Assembly: GCF_030811555.1 (NCBI RefSeq)
Contig: NZ_JAUSQZ010000001.1
Coordinates: 5,267,241 to 5,331,240 of the forward strand
From: Kineosporia succinea
Lineage (GTDB): Bacteria; Actinomycetota; Actinomycetes; Actinomycetales; Kineosporiaceae
Length of the DNA: 64,000 bases
Direction: 5' to 3'
Under the pieces are notes generated by a model. That model saw only the letters and a list, made by a program, of their open reading frames with translations. It made no database searches and was not told the DNA's origin. The position numbers and the translations under genes were made by a program. Below are positions 17,185-25,068 of the stretch, piece by piece. The number at the start of each line of letters is the position of its first letter. Positions within the stretch are counted from its first letter, which is position 1.

Positions 17185-18066
17185 TCACCCGTGTGGTGTC
17201 GGCTGCTCTTCCTGCGAGGCGACCCACGAGGCAAGCATTTTCAGGGCGTCGGCCGTCGGCGTGTCGGCCGCGGCGGTATAGATGTTGAGGCGCAGGCCGG
17301 GCTCGGACGCCAGGTCCATCGACTCGAAGTCCAGGTCGAGTTGCCCCACCACGGGATGCCGCAGCCGTTTCACCCCGGAGCGGTGGAACTTCACGTTGTG
17401 CGCCGCCCAGCGCTGCCGGAAGAGCTCCGAATGGGTGGACAGCTCACCGACCAGCCCGATGAGCGCCTTGTCGCCGGGATTGCGCCCGGCCTCCAGGCGC
17501 AGCATGGCCGCGGCGTCGGCGGCGATCCGGTCGTAGTCGACGAAGAACTCGGGGGCGGCCGGTTCCATGAAGATGAACCACGTGGTGTTGGCCGGCTGCC
17601 GGGAGCTCAGCAGCACGGGGGAGTAGAGGGCGCGGGCCATCGCGTTCATGGCGATGATGTCGTGCCGGCCGTTGCGCACCCAGGCGGGGGAGTCGGGCAT
17701 CGCGGTGAGGATCTGCTGGATCGCCGGGCGCACCCGGTTCTGCGGGGCCGGACGGCGCCGGGCCCGGCTGCCCGGGGTGCTCTCACGGGCCAGGTCGTAC
17801 AGGTGTGAGCGCTCGGCCTCGTCGAGGCGCAGCGCGTCGGCGACACCCTCGAGCACGCTCTCGGACGCGCCGGCCAGATTGCCCCGCTCCATCCGCACGT
17901 AGTAGTCGACCGACACGCCGGCGAGCATGGCGACCTCCTCGCGGCGCAGGCCCTTGACCCGCCGGTTGCCGCCGTACGCGGGCAGACCGGCCTGATCCGG
18001 GGTGATGCGGGCACGGCGGCTGGAGAGGAACTCACGGATCTGCGTGCGAAGGTCGGTCGAGCTCAT
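17185..18066 (-). CDS. XRE-family regulator with MmyB-type ligand-binding domain
   Basis: Protein of 293 residues. The N-terminal helix-turn-helix (about 10-85) contains VKGLRREEVAMLAGVSVDYYVRMERG, the hallmark of MmyB-like regulators. The C-terminal PAS-like domain (about 105-285, with NAMARALYSPV and GELSTHSELFRQRWAAHNVKFH) binds fatty-acid-like ligands in characterised relatives. Same strand as and directly upstream of the P450 operon (83-bp gap). These regulators often control neighbouring oxidoreductase genes, so control of the P450s is a reasonable guess. Confidence 0.9.
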   Translation of the reverse strand: MSSTDLRTQIREFLSSRRARITPDQAGLPAYGGNRRVKGLRREEVAMLAGVSVDYYVRMERGNLAGASESVLEGVADALRLDEAERSHLYDLARESTPGSRARRRPAPQNRVRPAIQQILTAMPDSPAWVRNGRHDIIAMNAMARALYSPVLLSSRQPANTTWFIFMEPAAPEFFVDYDRIAADAAAMLRLEAGRNPGDKALIGLVGELSTHSELFRQRWAAHNVKFHRSGVKRLRHPVVGQLDLDFESMDLASEPGLRLNIYTAAADTPTADALKMLASWVASQEEQPTPHG

Positions 18067-18134
18067 CCACCCACGGTAGAACGCCCCGCCGCGTTCAGGG
18101 AGGCCCTGCCGTTACCGCCCTCCGGCACCGCCCC

Positions 18135-19190
18135 TCACGCCAGGGCCCGCAGCACCCGGTCGTTCGTCGCCGCGTCCGCCACCGTGATCCGGATGCCGTC
18201 ACCCGGATAGGCGCGCACCAGGATGTCCGCCGCGGCCAGCCGCTCCACGGTGAGCCGGGCCGGGGCGTCGTCCGCGCGCAGCCAGACGAAGTTCGCCGCC
18301 GGGTCCGGCACGCTCCAGCCGAGCTCGCGCAGGCCGGTGACCAGACGCGTCCGTTCGCCCACCACCGACGCCACCCGGTGGGCGATCTCGTCGGAGGCGT
18401 CGAGCGAGGCGATGGCCGCATCCTGGGCCAGGGCGCTGACCGAGAACGGGATGGCGGTGCGGCGGGCGCCCTCGGCGAGCTCCGGATCGGCGATCGCGTA
18501 GCCGACGCGCAGCCCGGCCAGGCCGTAGGCCTTGGAGAACGTGCGCAACAGGCACAGGTTCGGGTAGCGGTGGTAGGCGGCCAGGCCGTCGACGCGGTCG
18601 TCACCGGTGACGAACTCGACGTAGGCCTCGTCGAGCACGACCAGCACGTGCGGGGGCACGGCGTCGAGGAACGCGGTCAGGTCCGCGTGCGTGATCGCCA
18701 CGCCGGTGGGGTTGTTCGGTGAGCAGAGCAGCACCGCGCGGGTGCGGTCGTTGATCGCGGCGAGCATCGCGGGCAGGTCGTGGTGTTCGTCGGGTCGCAA
18801 CGGCACCGGGATCGAGACGCCGCCCGCGATCGTGACCAGGATCGGGTAGGCCTCGAAAGACCGCCAGGCGTGCACCACCTCGTCGCCCGGGTCGAGCACG
18901 GTGAGCAGGAGCTGCTGCAGCACACCGACACTGCCCGGACCGGCCACGACCTCGTCGGCGCTGCCCAGGGCGTACTCCTTGGCGATCCGCTCGCGCAGGG
19001 CCAGGCAGCTCAGGTCGGGGTAGCGGTGCACCCGGTGGGCGGCGTCGAGCACCTTCGCCCGGACCGAGGGCAGCGGGTCGAAATGGCTCTCGTTGGAGGC
19101 CAGGGCGGCCATGTCGGCGCCCAGGGCGCGGCGGCCGGGAACGTACCCGGGCAGGCCTCGCACCGCTTCGCGCAGCAGGGGACGGGTCAC
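18135..19190 (-). CDS. HisC-like aminotransferase (histidinol-phosphate or aromatic)
   Basis: PLP-dependent fold-type I enzyme of 351 residues. Landmarks: NNPTG (159-163), DEAYVEF (187-193), the Schiff-base lysine K220 in RTFSKAYGLAGLRVGYA, and a C-terminal arginine in GDGIRITV for substrate carboxylate. The group contains histidinol-phosphate aminotransferases and the phenylalanine/aromatic aminotransferases of actinobacteria. Coupled by a 4-bp overlap to the upstream 2-keto acid decarboxylase, which favours aromatic or branched amino acids as substrates over histidine synthesis; no other his genes are near. Confidence 0.88.
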   Translation of the reverse strand: MTRPLLREAVRGLPGYVPGRRALGADMAALASNESHFDPLPSVRAKVLDAAHRVHRYPDLSCLALRERIAKEYALGSADEVVAGPGSVGVLQQLLLTVLDPGDEVVHAWRSFEAYPILVTIAGGVSIPVPLRPDEHHDLPAMLAAINDRTRAVLLCSPNNPTGVAITHADLTAFLDAVPPHVLVVLDEAYVEFVTGDDRVDGLAAYHRYPNLCLLRTFSKAYGLAGLRVGYAIADPELAEGARRTAIPFSVSALAQDAAIASLDASDEIAHRVASVVGERTRLVTGLRELGWSVPDPAANFVWLRADDAPARLTVERLAAADILVRAYPGDGIRITVADAATNDRVLRALA

Positions 19191-20803
19191 TTCGCACCTC
19201 CGGAGTTGCGCTCGGCCAGTTCTTTCAGCAGGGGAGGGGTGTCGAACGCGTCGACGACCACTTCCAGGACGACGAACTCGTCGGCGGGGGCCTCGTGCAG
19301 GGCCCGGCGGAGCTCGGCGTTGGTCCAGACCGTGCGGGTCCAGACGGCACCGCCGGTCAGTGAGACGGCCAGCGAGGTCCAGTCCCAGGGCGCGATGTCG
19401 TTGTACCCGGCCTTGGGGCTCTGCAGGGCGCGCTCGATGGTGTAGCCGTCGTTGTTGATGAGCAGCACGATCGGCGTCAGGCCGGCCCGGGCGATGGTGC
19501 TCAGCTCCTGCACGGTCATCTGCGCGGCGCCGTCCCCGACGAGAAGCACCGGGCGGCGGTGCGGTTCGGCGAGACCCTGGCCGAGCGTGGCGGGCAGGGC
19601 GTAACCGATCGAGTTCCAGACCGGCTGGCCGACGTAGACCGTGTCGTCGGGCAGGCGCATGCGCACCGAGCCGAAGAACGCGGTGCCGGTGTCGGCGAGC
19701 ACGGCCGTGCCCGGGGGCAGCCAGGACTCGACGACCGACCAGAGCGACTCCTGGGAGACCGCGTCCTCGTCCGAGTGGCCGGCCGCCGGCCGATCCTGGG
19801 AAGACTTGTCCGGCAAAGAGAATCGCAGGTCCTCGCAGACCCGGGCCAGAGCCGCGACCGCGTCGGGGAACAGTACGTCGTGCCCGCCTGCCCGGGTCGC
19901 CGAGAAGTGCACGTCGCCCACGCGATGGGTGAAGAACCCGGTGAGCAGGTCGGTGTGAACCGTGCCCAGCTCGATCACCAGGTCCGCGTCCGTGACCAGG
20001 CCTCCCGACGCGTCCACCATGGTGCCCGCGTGGTCGCCGAAGTGCAGGGGATCGGACTCGTCGATCACGCCCTTGGCCGCGAGCGTGGTCACGATCGGGA
20101 TGTTCGCGGCCCGGGCGGCCTTCAGCACGGCGGGCACCAGACCGTAACGGGGGACGAGGTGGCCGACGACGAAGACGGGTCGGGTTGCGGTGCGGAGGCT
20201 TTCGGTCAGATCGCGTTCCAGCTCAGCGGTCGGCGAGACCGGTTGCCGCAGTGGGGTGTTCAGCGGGGCCGAGGAGACCTTCAGGGTGGCCAGGTCCATC
20301 GGGACGCTCAGGTAGGCCGGTTTGCGGTGGGTCCGGGCGGCCAGCAGCACCGCGTCGATCTGCTCGGCGGCGCGTTCGGCGGTGAGGGTCTCGGAGTGCA
20401 CGCAGACCTCGGCGAAAGCCCGCTCGAAGTGCCCGAAGACGCCGTCGGCGAGCGTGTGGTGCACCTTGCGGCCGGTGCTCACCGCGGCGGTCGAGGGGCT
20501 GCCCACGATGTGGACCACCGGAACGTCCTCGGCGGCGCTGCCCGCGACCGCGTTGAGAGCGCTGAGTTCGCCCACGCCGTAGGTGGTCACGAGTGCGGCC
20601 AGACCCTTGCGGCGGGCGTAGGCGTCGGCCGCGTAGCCGGCGTTGAGCTCGTTGGGGGATCCGGTCCAGTGCAGGCCGGGCACGGTGGTCAGGTGGTCGA
20701 GCAGCGTGAGGTTGAAGTCGCCGGGTACGCCGAACAGGTGCTCGACCCCGGCCTGGCGCAGCCGGTGCCCGAGGTACTCCGCCACAGTGATCCGCTCGTC
20801 CAT
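19187..20803 (-). CDS. ThDP-dependent 2-keto acid (indolepyruvate/phenylpyruvate) decarboxylase
   Basis: Enzyme of 538 residues that decarboxylates 2-keto acids to aldehydes. The N-terminal ThDP pyrimidine domain has FGVPGDFNLTLLDHL with the conserved region for the activating glutamate; HH-type residues (KVHHTLAD) follow near 105. The C-terminal diphosphate domain has GDGAAQMTVQELSTI followed by NNDGYTIE, the pyruvate/indolepyruvate decarboxylase signature. The ATG at 20803 starts the homology. With the coupled aminotransferase it forms an Ehrlich-type route from amino acid to aldehyde; indole-acetaldehyde (auxin route) or phenylacetaldehyde are the likeliest products. Confidence 0.9.
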   Translation of the reverse strand: MDERITVAEYLGHRLRQAGVEHLFGVPGDFNLTLLDHLTTVPGLHWTGSPNELNAGYAADAYARRKGLAALVTTYGVGELSALNAVAGSAAEDVPVVHIVGSPSTAAVSTGRKVHHTLADGVFGHFERAFAEVCVHSETLTAERAAEQIDAVLLAARTHRKPAYLSVPMDLATLKVSSAPLNTPLRQPVSPTAELERDLTESLRTATRPVFVVGHLVPRYGLVPAVLKAARAANIPIVTTLAAKGVIDESDPLHFGDHAGTMVDASGGLVTDADLVIELGTVHTDLLTGFFTHRVGDVHFSATRAGGHDVLFPDAVAALARVCEDLRFSLPDKSSQDRPAAGHSDEDAVSQESLWSVVESWLPPGTAVLADTGTAFFGSVRMRLPDDTVYVGQPVWNSIGYALPATLGQGLAEPHRRPVLLVGDGAAQMTVQELSTIARAGLTPIVLLINNDGYTIERALQSPKAGYNDIAPWDWTSLAVSLTGGAVWTRTVWTNAELRRALHEAPADEFVVLEVVVDAFDTPPLLKELAERNSGGAK

Positions 20804-20835
20804 GACGTCAAGATGGTCTGGATGGAGCAGGCTGC

Positions 20836-20865
20836 GCAATATCCTGCTGAACAATGAAGCAATAT
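20836..20865. promoter_or_regulatory. Direct repeat GCAATAT in the divergent promoter region
   Basis: GCAATAT occurs at 20836-20842 and 20859-20865, 23 bp apart (about two helical turns), in an unusually AT-rich patch. It separates the decarboxylase from the Lrp/AsnC gene. Position and AT content fit an Lrp-family binding region. The second copy overlaps the ATG at 20864, which favours the downstream TTG as the real start. Confidence 0.5.
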
Positions 20866-21388
20866 GCTCAAGCCCGACTCCGGGAAGGAAGAGGCATTGA
20901 GCAACCTGACACCTCTTGATGGCACTGACGCGCGCATCCTGCTGGCGCTCGACCGTGATCCGCAGGCCACGGTGGTGGCGCTGGCCGCGGACACCGGTCT
21001 GGCGCGCAACACCGTGCAGGCCCGGCTGCGGCGGATGACGGAGAGCGGGGCGCTGGGCCGGGAGAGCCGGCGGATCGACCCGGCGGCTCTCGGCTACCCG
21101 TTGCTGGCGCTGGTGACGGTGTCGATCAGCCAGCGTATGCGGGTGCAGGCCACCGAGGCGCTGAGTGCGCTGCCGGAGGTGCTCGAGCTGCTGGCCACCA
21201 CCGGCGACGGTGACCTGCTGGCGCGCGTGGTGGCCCGGGACACGGCTGATCTCAACCGGATCACCGAGATGCTCGTGGACATGCCCGGCATCGTGCGCAC
21301 CAGCACGGCCATCGTGCTGAAGGAGGTCCGCCCGTTACGTCTCGACGGGCTGCTGGAACGGCTGGCTACGAACGCAGCCAGTCGCTGA
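20864..21388 (+). CDS. Lrp/AsnC-family transcriptional regulator
   Basis: Protein of up to 174 residues. The N-terminal winged helix (LDGTDARILLALDRDPQATVVALAADTGLARNTVQARLRRM) and C-terminal RAM domain (LALVTVSISQ to ATTGDGDLLARVVARDTADLN) are standard. A TTG at 20897 with GGAAGGAAGAGG upstream is a better supported start than the ATG at 20864 and would give 163 residues. Divergent from the decarboxylase/aminotransferase pair; the family senses amino acids, so it probably controls that pair in response to an aromatic or branched amino acid. Its 3' end overlaps the convergent NmrA gene by 23 bp. Confidence 0.92.
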   Translation: MLKPDSGKEEALSNLTPLDGTDARILLALDRDPQATVVALAADTGLARNTVQARLRRMTESGALGRESRRIDPAALGYPLLALVTVSISQRMRVQATEALSALPEVLELLATTGDGDLLARVVARDTADLNRITEMLVDMPGIVRTSTAIVLKEVRPLRLDGLLERLATNAASR

Positions 21389-22211
21389 ACGTCAGGGCCG
21401 ACGGGCGCAGCTGCCGGGTGGTCGCGAAGTCCGCCCGGTAGGCGGGCACCTGGGAGAACCAGCTCCACATGGCGTGCATGTCGGGGTCGCTGATGGAAGC
21501 GAGCGGCACCGGCTCGAAACGGGCCGGGCGGCCGGCGGCCTCGGCGAAGGCGGCGGTGATCTGCTCGGGAGTCAGCTCGTCGGAACCGATCTCGAGCTCG
21601 CCGCCGGGAATGCGCTGCGGGTCGAGGACGGCCGTGGCACAGATCGCGCCGATGTCCTCCACCGCGATCATCTGCAGCGGCACCCCGGGCACCAGGGGCA
21701 GGCGGACGACGAGCTCGTCGCCCTCCTCGGCCGCGGCGCCGCCCAGGTTCTCCATGAAGAAGACCGGCCGGATCACGGTGAGGTCGAGGCCGAGGTCGCG
21801 CAGGTACTCCTCGACCGCCCACTTGCTCTCGAAGTGCGGCACACCGCTCGAGCGGTCGGCGCCGCCGACGGAGCTGTAGACGACCTGGCGCACCTCGGCG
21901 TCCCGGGCGGCCTCGGCGACGGTGCGCCCCTGCCGGAGCTCACCCTCGACCCCGTCCGGCCCGAAGGGCGTCATCATCGCGAAGAGGGTGTCGGCGCCGC
22001 GCAGGGCCGACAGCACCGATGACGGGTCGTCGAGATCGGCCTGCACCAGTGAGGCGCCGGCGTCACTCAGCCACGCGGCCTTCGGGCTCGCAGCATCACG
22101 CACGAGGGCCCGCACCTGCGCGCCCTGCTCGAGCAGATGCCGCGCCGCGGCGCCACCCTGGTTTCCGGTGGCCCCGATGACCGCGACCGTGCCCTGAACT
22201 GCCATGCCCAT
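21366..22211 (-). CDS. NmrA-family NAD(P)-binding protein
   Basis: Atypical short-chain dehydrogenase of 281 residues. The dinucleotide motif GATGNQGGAAARHLL sits near the N-terminus, and YSSVGGADRSSGVPHFESKWAVEEYLR follows at about 112-138, where many family members have lost the catalytic tyrosine. The group contains NADP-sensing regulators and quinone or aldehyde reductases. It is adjacent to the keto-acid decarboxylase module, so it might reduce the aldehyde product, but it is convergent with it and the link is weak. Confidence 0.87.
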   Translation of the reverse strand: MGMAVQGTVAVIGATGNQGGAAARHLLEQGAQVRALVRDAASPKAAWLSDAGASLVQADLDDPSSVLSALRGADTLFAMMTPFGPDGVEGELRQGRTVAEAARDAEVRQVVYSSVGGADRSSGVPHFESKWAVEEYLRDLGLDLTVIRPVFFMENLGGAAAEEGDELVVRLPLVPGVPLQMIAVEDIGAICATAVLDPQRIPGGELEIGSDELTPEQITAAFAEAAGRPARFEPVPLASISDPDMHAMWSWFSQVPAYRADFATTRQLRPSALTFSDWLRS

Positions 22212-22294
22212 GCGTCCTCACTGTTCGACTCCGCGGGCGAGTCTAGGCACAGTCCCTGGTCAGAGCGATGTGAGGCCCGCCGGTGGCGGGCGAT

Positions 22295-23173
22295 TCAGCG
22301 CATGACGTAACGCTTCGCCACCCGGTAGCCGCCGTCCTCGGTGGGGACGGACGCGTCCCGGATCTGCAGTTCGTGGTGGTAGTCCCAGCGGGTGGAGTCG
22401 TCCCAGTGCGCGTAGGTCAGCTCCACGTTGAACGCGGACGCCCCGCTCAGATCGGCGCCGCGCAGCTCGGCGTGGGTGAGCCGCACCGCCGAGAGCCGGG
22501 CGTCGCGCAGGTCGGCGTTGGACAGGTCGGCCCGGTCGAGGTTCACCATGCCCTGCCGCGCCGACATCCCCATCGTGATGCTGCGCATGCGAGCGTCTTT
22601 CAGGTCGGCCCCGGCCAGATCGGCGCCGGCCACGGTGGCCCCGGTGAGATCGGCCTCGGTCAGGATCACCTGCAGCATCTGGGTCTCGGTCAGGTGTGCC
22701 CCGGCCAGGCTGGCGTGGGCCAGGTCGGCGCCGGCGGCCTCGGCCTTCTTCAGATCGGCCCCGGACAGCCGGACCCAGGTGAGCTTGGCGCCGCGCAGGT
22801 CCGCGCTGCGCACGGCGGCATCCCCCAGATCGGCGTGGTCGAGGTCGGCGTCGTGCAGGTCGGCGTTGCACAGGTCGGCCCCGTGCAGGTGCCCGTCGCG
22901 CAGATCGGCCGCGCCGAGCTGCGCGCCCTTGAGGTTCGCCCAGGTCAGCACGATGTTCTCGAGAGTGGCCGCCCGCAGGTCGACCCCGGCCAGGTTGGCA
23001 CCCTCGAGATTGGCACCGGTCAGGTTGGCCCCGTGCAGATCGGTGCCCCGCAGGTCCGTCCCCTGCAGGATGCACCGGCTCAGATCGGCGCCGTCCAGTT
23101 TGTAGTCGCGCAGCCGTGTGTGCCGTAGGTCCCGGCCCGCCAGATCCTCTTCACCGACGCTGTTCACGCCCAT
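22295..23173 (-). CDS. Pentapeptide-repeat protein
   Basis: Protein of 292 residues built almost entirely of A[D/N]LxxA pentapeptides from about residue 10 to 258, with some 45 units. Such proteins fold as a right-handed quadrilateral beta-helix. Known members either mimic DNA and protect gyrase from quinolones (Qnr, MfpA) or are of unknown function. Length is above MfpA (about 190) and no Qnr-type loops can be recognised, so gyrase protection is only a possibility. The C-terminus (about 260-292) is non-repetitive and contains aromatic residues (YAHWDDSTRWDYHHE). Confidence 0.88.
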   Translation of the reverse strand: MGVNSVGEEDLAGRDLRHTRLRDYKLDGADLSRCILQGTDLRGTDLHGANLTGANLEGANLAGVDLRAATLENIVLTWANLKGAQLGAADLRDGHLHGADLCNADLHDADLDHADLGDAAVRSADLRGAKLTWVRLSGADLKKAEAAGADLAHASLAGAHLTETQMLQVILTEADLTGATVAGADLAGADLKDARMRSITMGMSARQGMVNLDRADLSNADLRDARLSAVRLTHAELRGADLSGASAFNVELTYAHWDDSTRWDYHHELQIRDASVPTEDGGYRVAKRYVMR

Positions 23174-23244
23174 CAGCGTTCGTCAGCCCACGAACCCCGG
23201 CGACCCGAGCCACCCGCCCGGCCCAACGACCGCGCCGCACGTGC

Positions 23245-23339
23245 TCACACCCACCCGCACCCGCCCGCGCGCTCACCCGCACCCACCCGCGCGCCCACCC
23301 GCACCCACCGCGCGCTCACCCACATCCACCCGCGCGCCC
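23245..23339 (+). repeat. C-rich tandem repeat, about 22-bp unit, four copies
   Basis: Units of the type TCACCCGCACCCACCCGCGC follow one another, with small length changes (21-28 bp). One strand is almost free of adenine and thymine, so the array could form quadruplex- or i-motif-like structures. Likely slippage-derived. Confidence 0.8.
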
Positions 23340-23653
23340 CACCACGCCGCCCAGGCCGGACCGGGCCGCACCCTACGCCCCCAGCCGCGCGTCCCACCCA
23401 CGGCCGGTCTCACTACACCGGTGCCTTAGCCACGTGGCACTTTCGCCTACATGGCGCTTACGAGTGCATGCCCCATGAGCGCCGCACCCTCGCGGGCCCC
23501 ACCTCACCGGCGCCTTCGCTCACGCGTGCCTCCACCCGCGCGTCCTCTTCCGCACAACCGCCTCGTACCTCGGGGGTACGGCTCCTATGCGCGTCCGTGT
23601 GCCCGTGCCGGCCCCTTGCCCTGCGCGCCCATCTGTCCGAGAACCGACAGGGT

Positions 23654-23692
23654 GCTGCTTTCGATAATCGACTATCGATAATCGAAAGCAGC
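23654..23692. repeat. AT-rich palindromic element, copy 1 (imperfect)
   Basis: 12-bp perfect arms GCTGCTTTCGAT and ATCGAAAGCAGC surround a 15-nt core. The right-hand 18 bp (TATCGATAATCGAAAGCA, 23673-23690) are identical to the right half of the perfect palindrome at 44460-44489. It stands out as an AT-rich island in very GC-rich DNA. It could be a protein-binding site or the end of an unrecognised element. Confidence 0.8.
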
Positions 23693-23782
23693 GAACAGTC
23701 GCCTCCAGCACCAGGGATACGGCGAGGTCGCCGCGATTCCTGTAGAACCGCGCCCTCCGGGGCCCACCAGCCCATGGCGCGA

Positions 23783-24092
23783 CCACCGTGTGAAGCTGCC
23801 ACCGCATGAGGTGCCACCGCATGAGGTGCCGCCGCCGTATGAGGTGCCGTGGCCGCATGAGGTGCTGTGGCCGTGTGGGGGTGTCGCGGCTGTGTGCGGT
23901 GTCGTGGTCGCGTGAGGTGTTGTGGCTGTGTGGGGTGTCGTGGCCGCACCAGGTGTTGTGGCTGTGGGGTGTCGTGGTCGCGTGAGGTGTTGTGGCTGTT
24001 TGCGGTGCTGTGGCCGCCCAGGTGCTGTGGCTGTGCGGGGTGTCGTAGCCGCGTGAGGTGCTGTGGCTGTGTGGATGTGGTGGCCGCGTGGG
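23783..24092 (+). repeat. 18-bp minisatellite, about 17 degenerate copies
   Basis: Units such as GTGGCCGCATGAGGTGCT, GTGGCTGTGTGGGGTGTC and GTGGTCGCGTGAGGTGTT run head to tail, with lengths of 15-19 bp. Two alternating subtypes suggest an older 36-bp unit. Length differences break the reading frame, arguing against a repeat protein. It ends about 20 bp before the stop codon of the esterase-like gene. Confidence 0.85.
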
Positions 24093-24111
24093 CCGCATGC
24101 GGGGGCCTTGT

Positions 24112-24933
24112 CTACAGCATGGCGTTGCGTACGGCGTAGGCAGCGTGTCGTGAGGCTTCGAGAAAACGGCCGCCCAGCCCGGCGTAGGGCAGGTAGTCGC
24201 GCGGGAGGTCGGCGTGCTCGATGGCGGTGACCTGTACGCCCGCCTCGCGGGCGGCCTCGGCGTACCGGCGGGCGGGGGCGCGCTGGGCCTCGGTGCCGGC
24301 GGACGCCACGTACGTGGTTGGCACCCCGGACAGGTCCGCACCCCGTTCGGGCACGGTGCGGGGGCCCAGCAGCACCTGGAGGGCCGGGCGCCGCTCGTCG
24401 GACCGCAGCGCCAGGGACACCGCCGCCACCAGGTCGGCACCCGCACCCTCACCACCCAGGGCGATACGCGCGGGGTCGACGCCCAGTTGCCGGGTGTGGG
24501 AGGTGACCCAGCGGATCAGGGTGACCGCGTCGTCCACCATCAGGTTTGAAGGGGTGACGAGAACCTGCGCATGCGCGTGAAAGGCCAGGAACCGCAACGG
24601 GTAATCGGCGATCGGCGTGCCGGGCACGAGAACCAGCAGGCTGCGCGGGAGTTCGCCGGCCGGGTGGTAGAGGCGCAGGCGCTGCCCGGCCACGGTGGTC
24701 TCCCAGGCGCTGACCGGCAGCCGCCGCCCCCGCAGGGCGTTCGTCGGCAGGTTCGGCAGCCTGCGCACGAGGTGCGCGACCGGGTCGGTCTCCGGGTCGC
24801 GTTCGAGAACCGCGGCGAGCAACGGACGCGGCACGCGCCGGACCGCCTGCAGCAGTCCCCTGAGCGCGTGGTCACCGGGCGAGAGGGCCGGGGGATGCAC
24901 CCGGGTGAAGAGGAATGGCGCTGTTTCGGACAT
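24112..24933 (-). CDS. Alpha/beta-hydrolase (esterase)-like protein lacking the catalytic serine
   Basis: Protein of 273 residues resembling acetyl-esterase/HSL-type hydrolases: VDDAVTLIRWVTSHTRQLGVDPARIALGGEGAGADLVAAV aligns with the nucleophile-elbow region. The expected GDSAG motif is GEGAG, so the nucleophile serine is missing; the upstream HGGG oxyanion motif is also absent. It is probably catalytically dead, or a pseudo-enzyme with a binding role. The ATG at 24933 has GGGGAG upstream, and homology starts there. Its 3' end borders the 18-bp minisatellite. Confidence 0.78.
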   Translation of the reverse strand: MSETAPFLFTRVHPPALSPGDHALRGLLQAVRRVPRPLLAAVLERDPETDPVAHLVRRLPNLPTNALRGRRLPVSAWETTVAGQRLRLYHPAGELPRSLLVLVPGTPIADYPLRFLAFHAHAQVLVTPSNLMVDDAVTLIRWVTSHTRQLGVDPARIALGGEGAGADLVAAVSLALRSDERRPALQVLLGPRTVPERGADLSGVPTTYVASAGTEAQRAPARRYAEAAREAGVQVTAIEHADLPRDYLPYAGLGGRFLEASRHAAYAVRNAML

Positions 24934-25068
24934 GTCCGGCTCCCCGCGTCGATCTTCAGCAGCGCCCGAGTCTAGGCCCGGTCGCCGCATCCCCGGGCGT
25001 CGGTCCGGCCCCCGGGGCGGTGAAGACGCGATCATGGCGGGATCGCGTCTCAACGGGGGGTTGGACAC

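Larger units (their letters stand above)
23174..24111. other. Repeat-rich intergenic region, 938 bp
   Basis: The largest non-coding gap. It contains a 22-bp C-rich array, an AT-rich imperfect palindrome, and an 18-bp minisatellite, described separately. Open frames on either strand translate only the repeats (runs of Thr, Pro, His, Ala and Arg) and have no ribosome sites. The promoter of the pentapeptide gene must lie at its left edge. Confidence 0.7.

Noticed and set aside
23245-24092. CRISPR array
   Set aside because: Units are contiguous and degenerate, without unique spacers, and no cas genes are present.
23520-24455. A repeat protein (Thr/Pro/His/Ala-rich) on the minus strand of the minisatellite
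   Set aside because: Indels among the 18-bp units disturb the repeat period at protein level, and the frame enters the esterase-like gene in the wrong phase.
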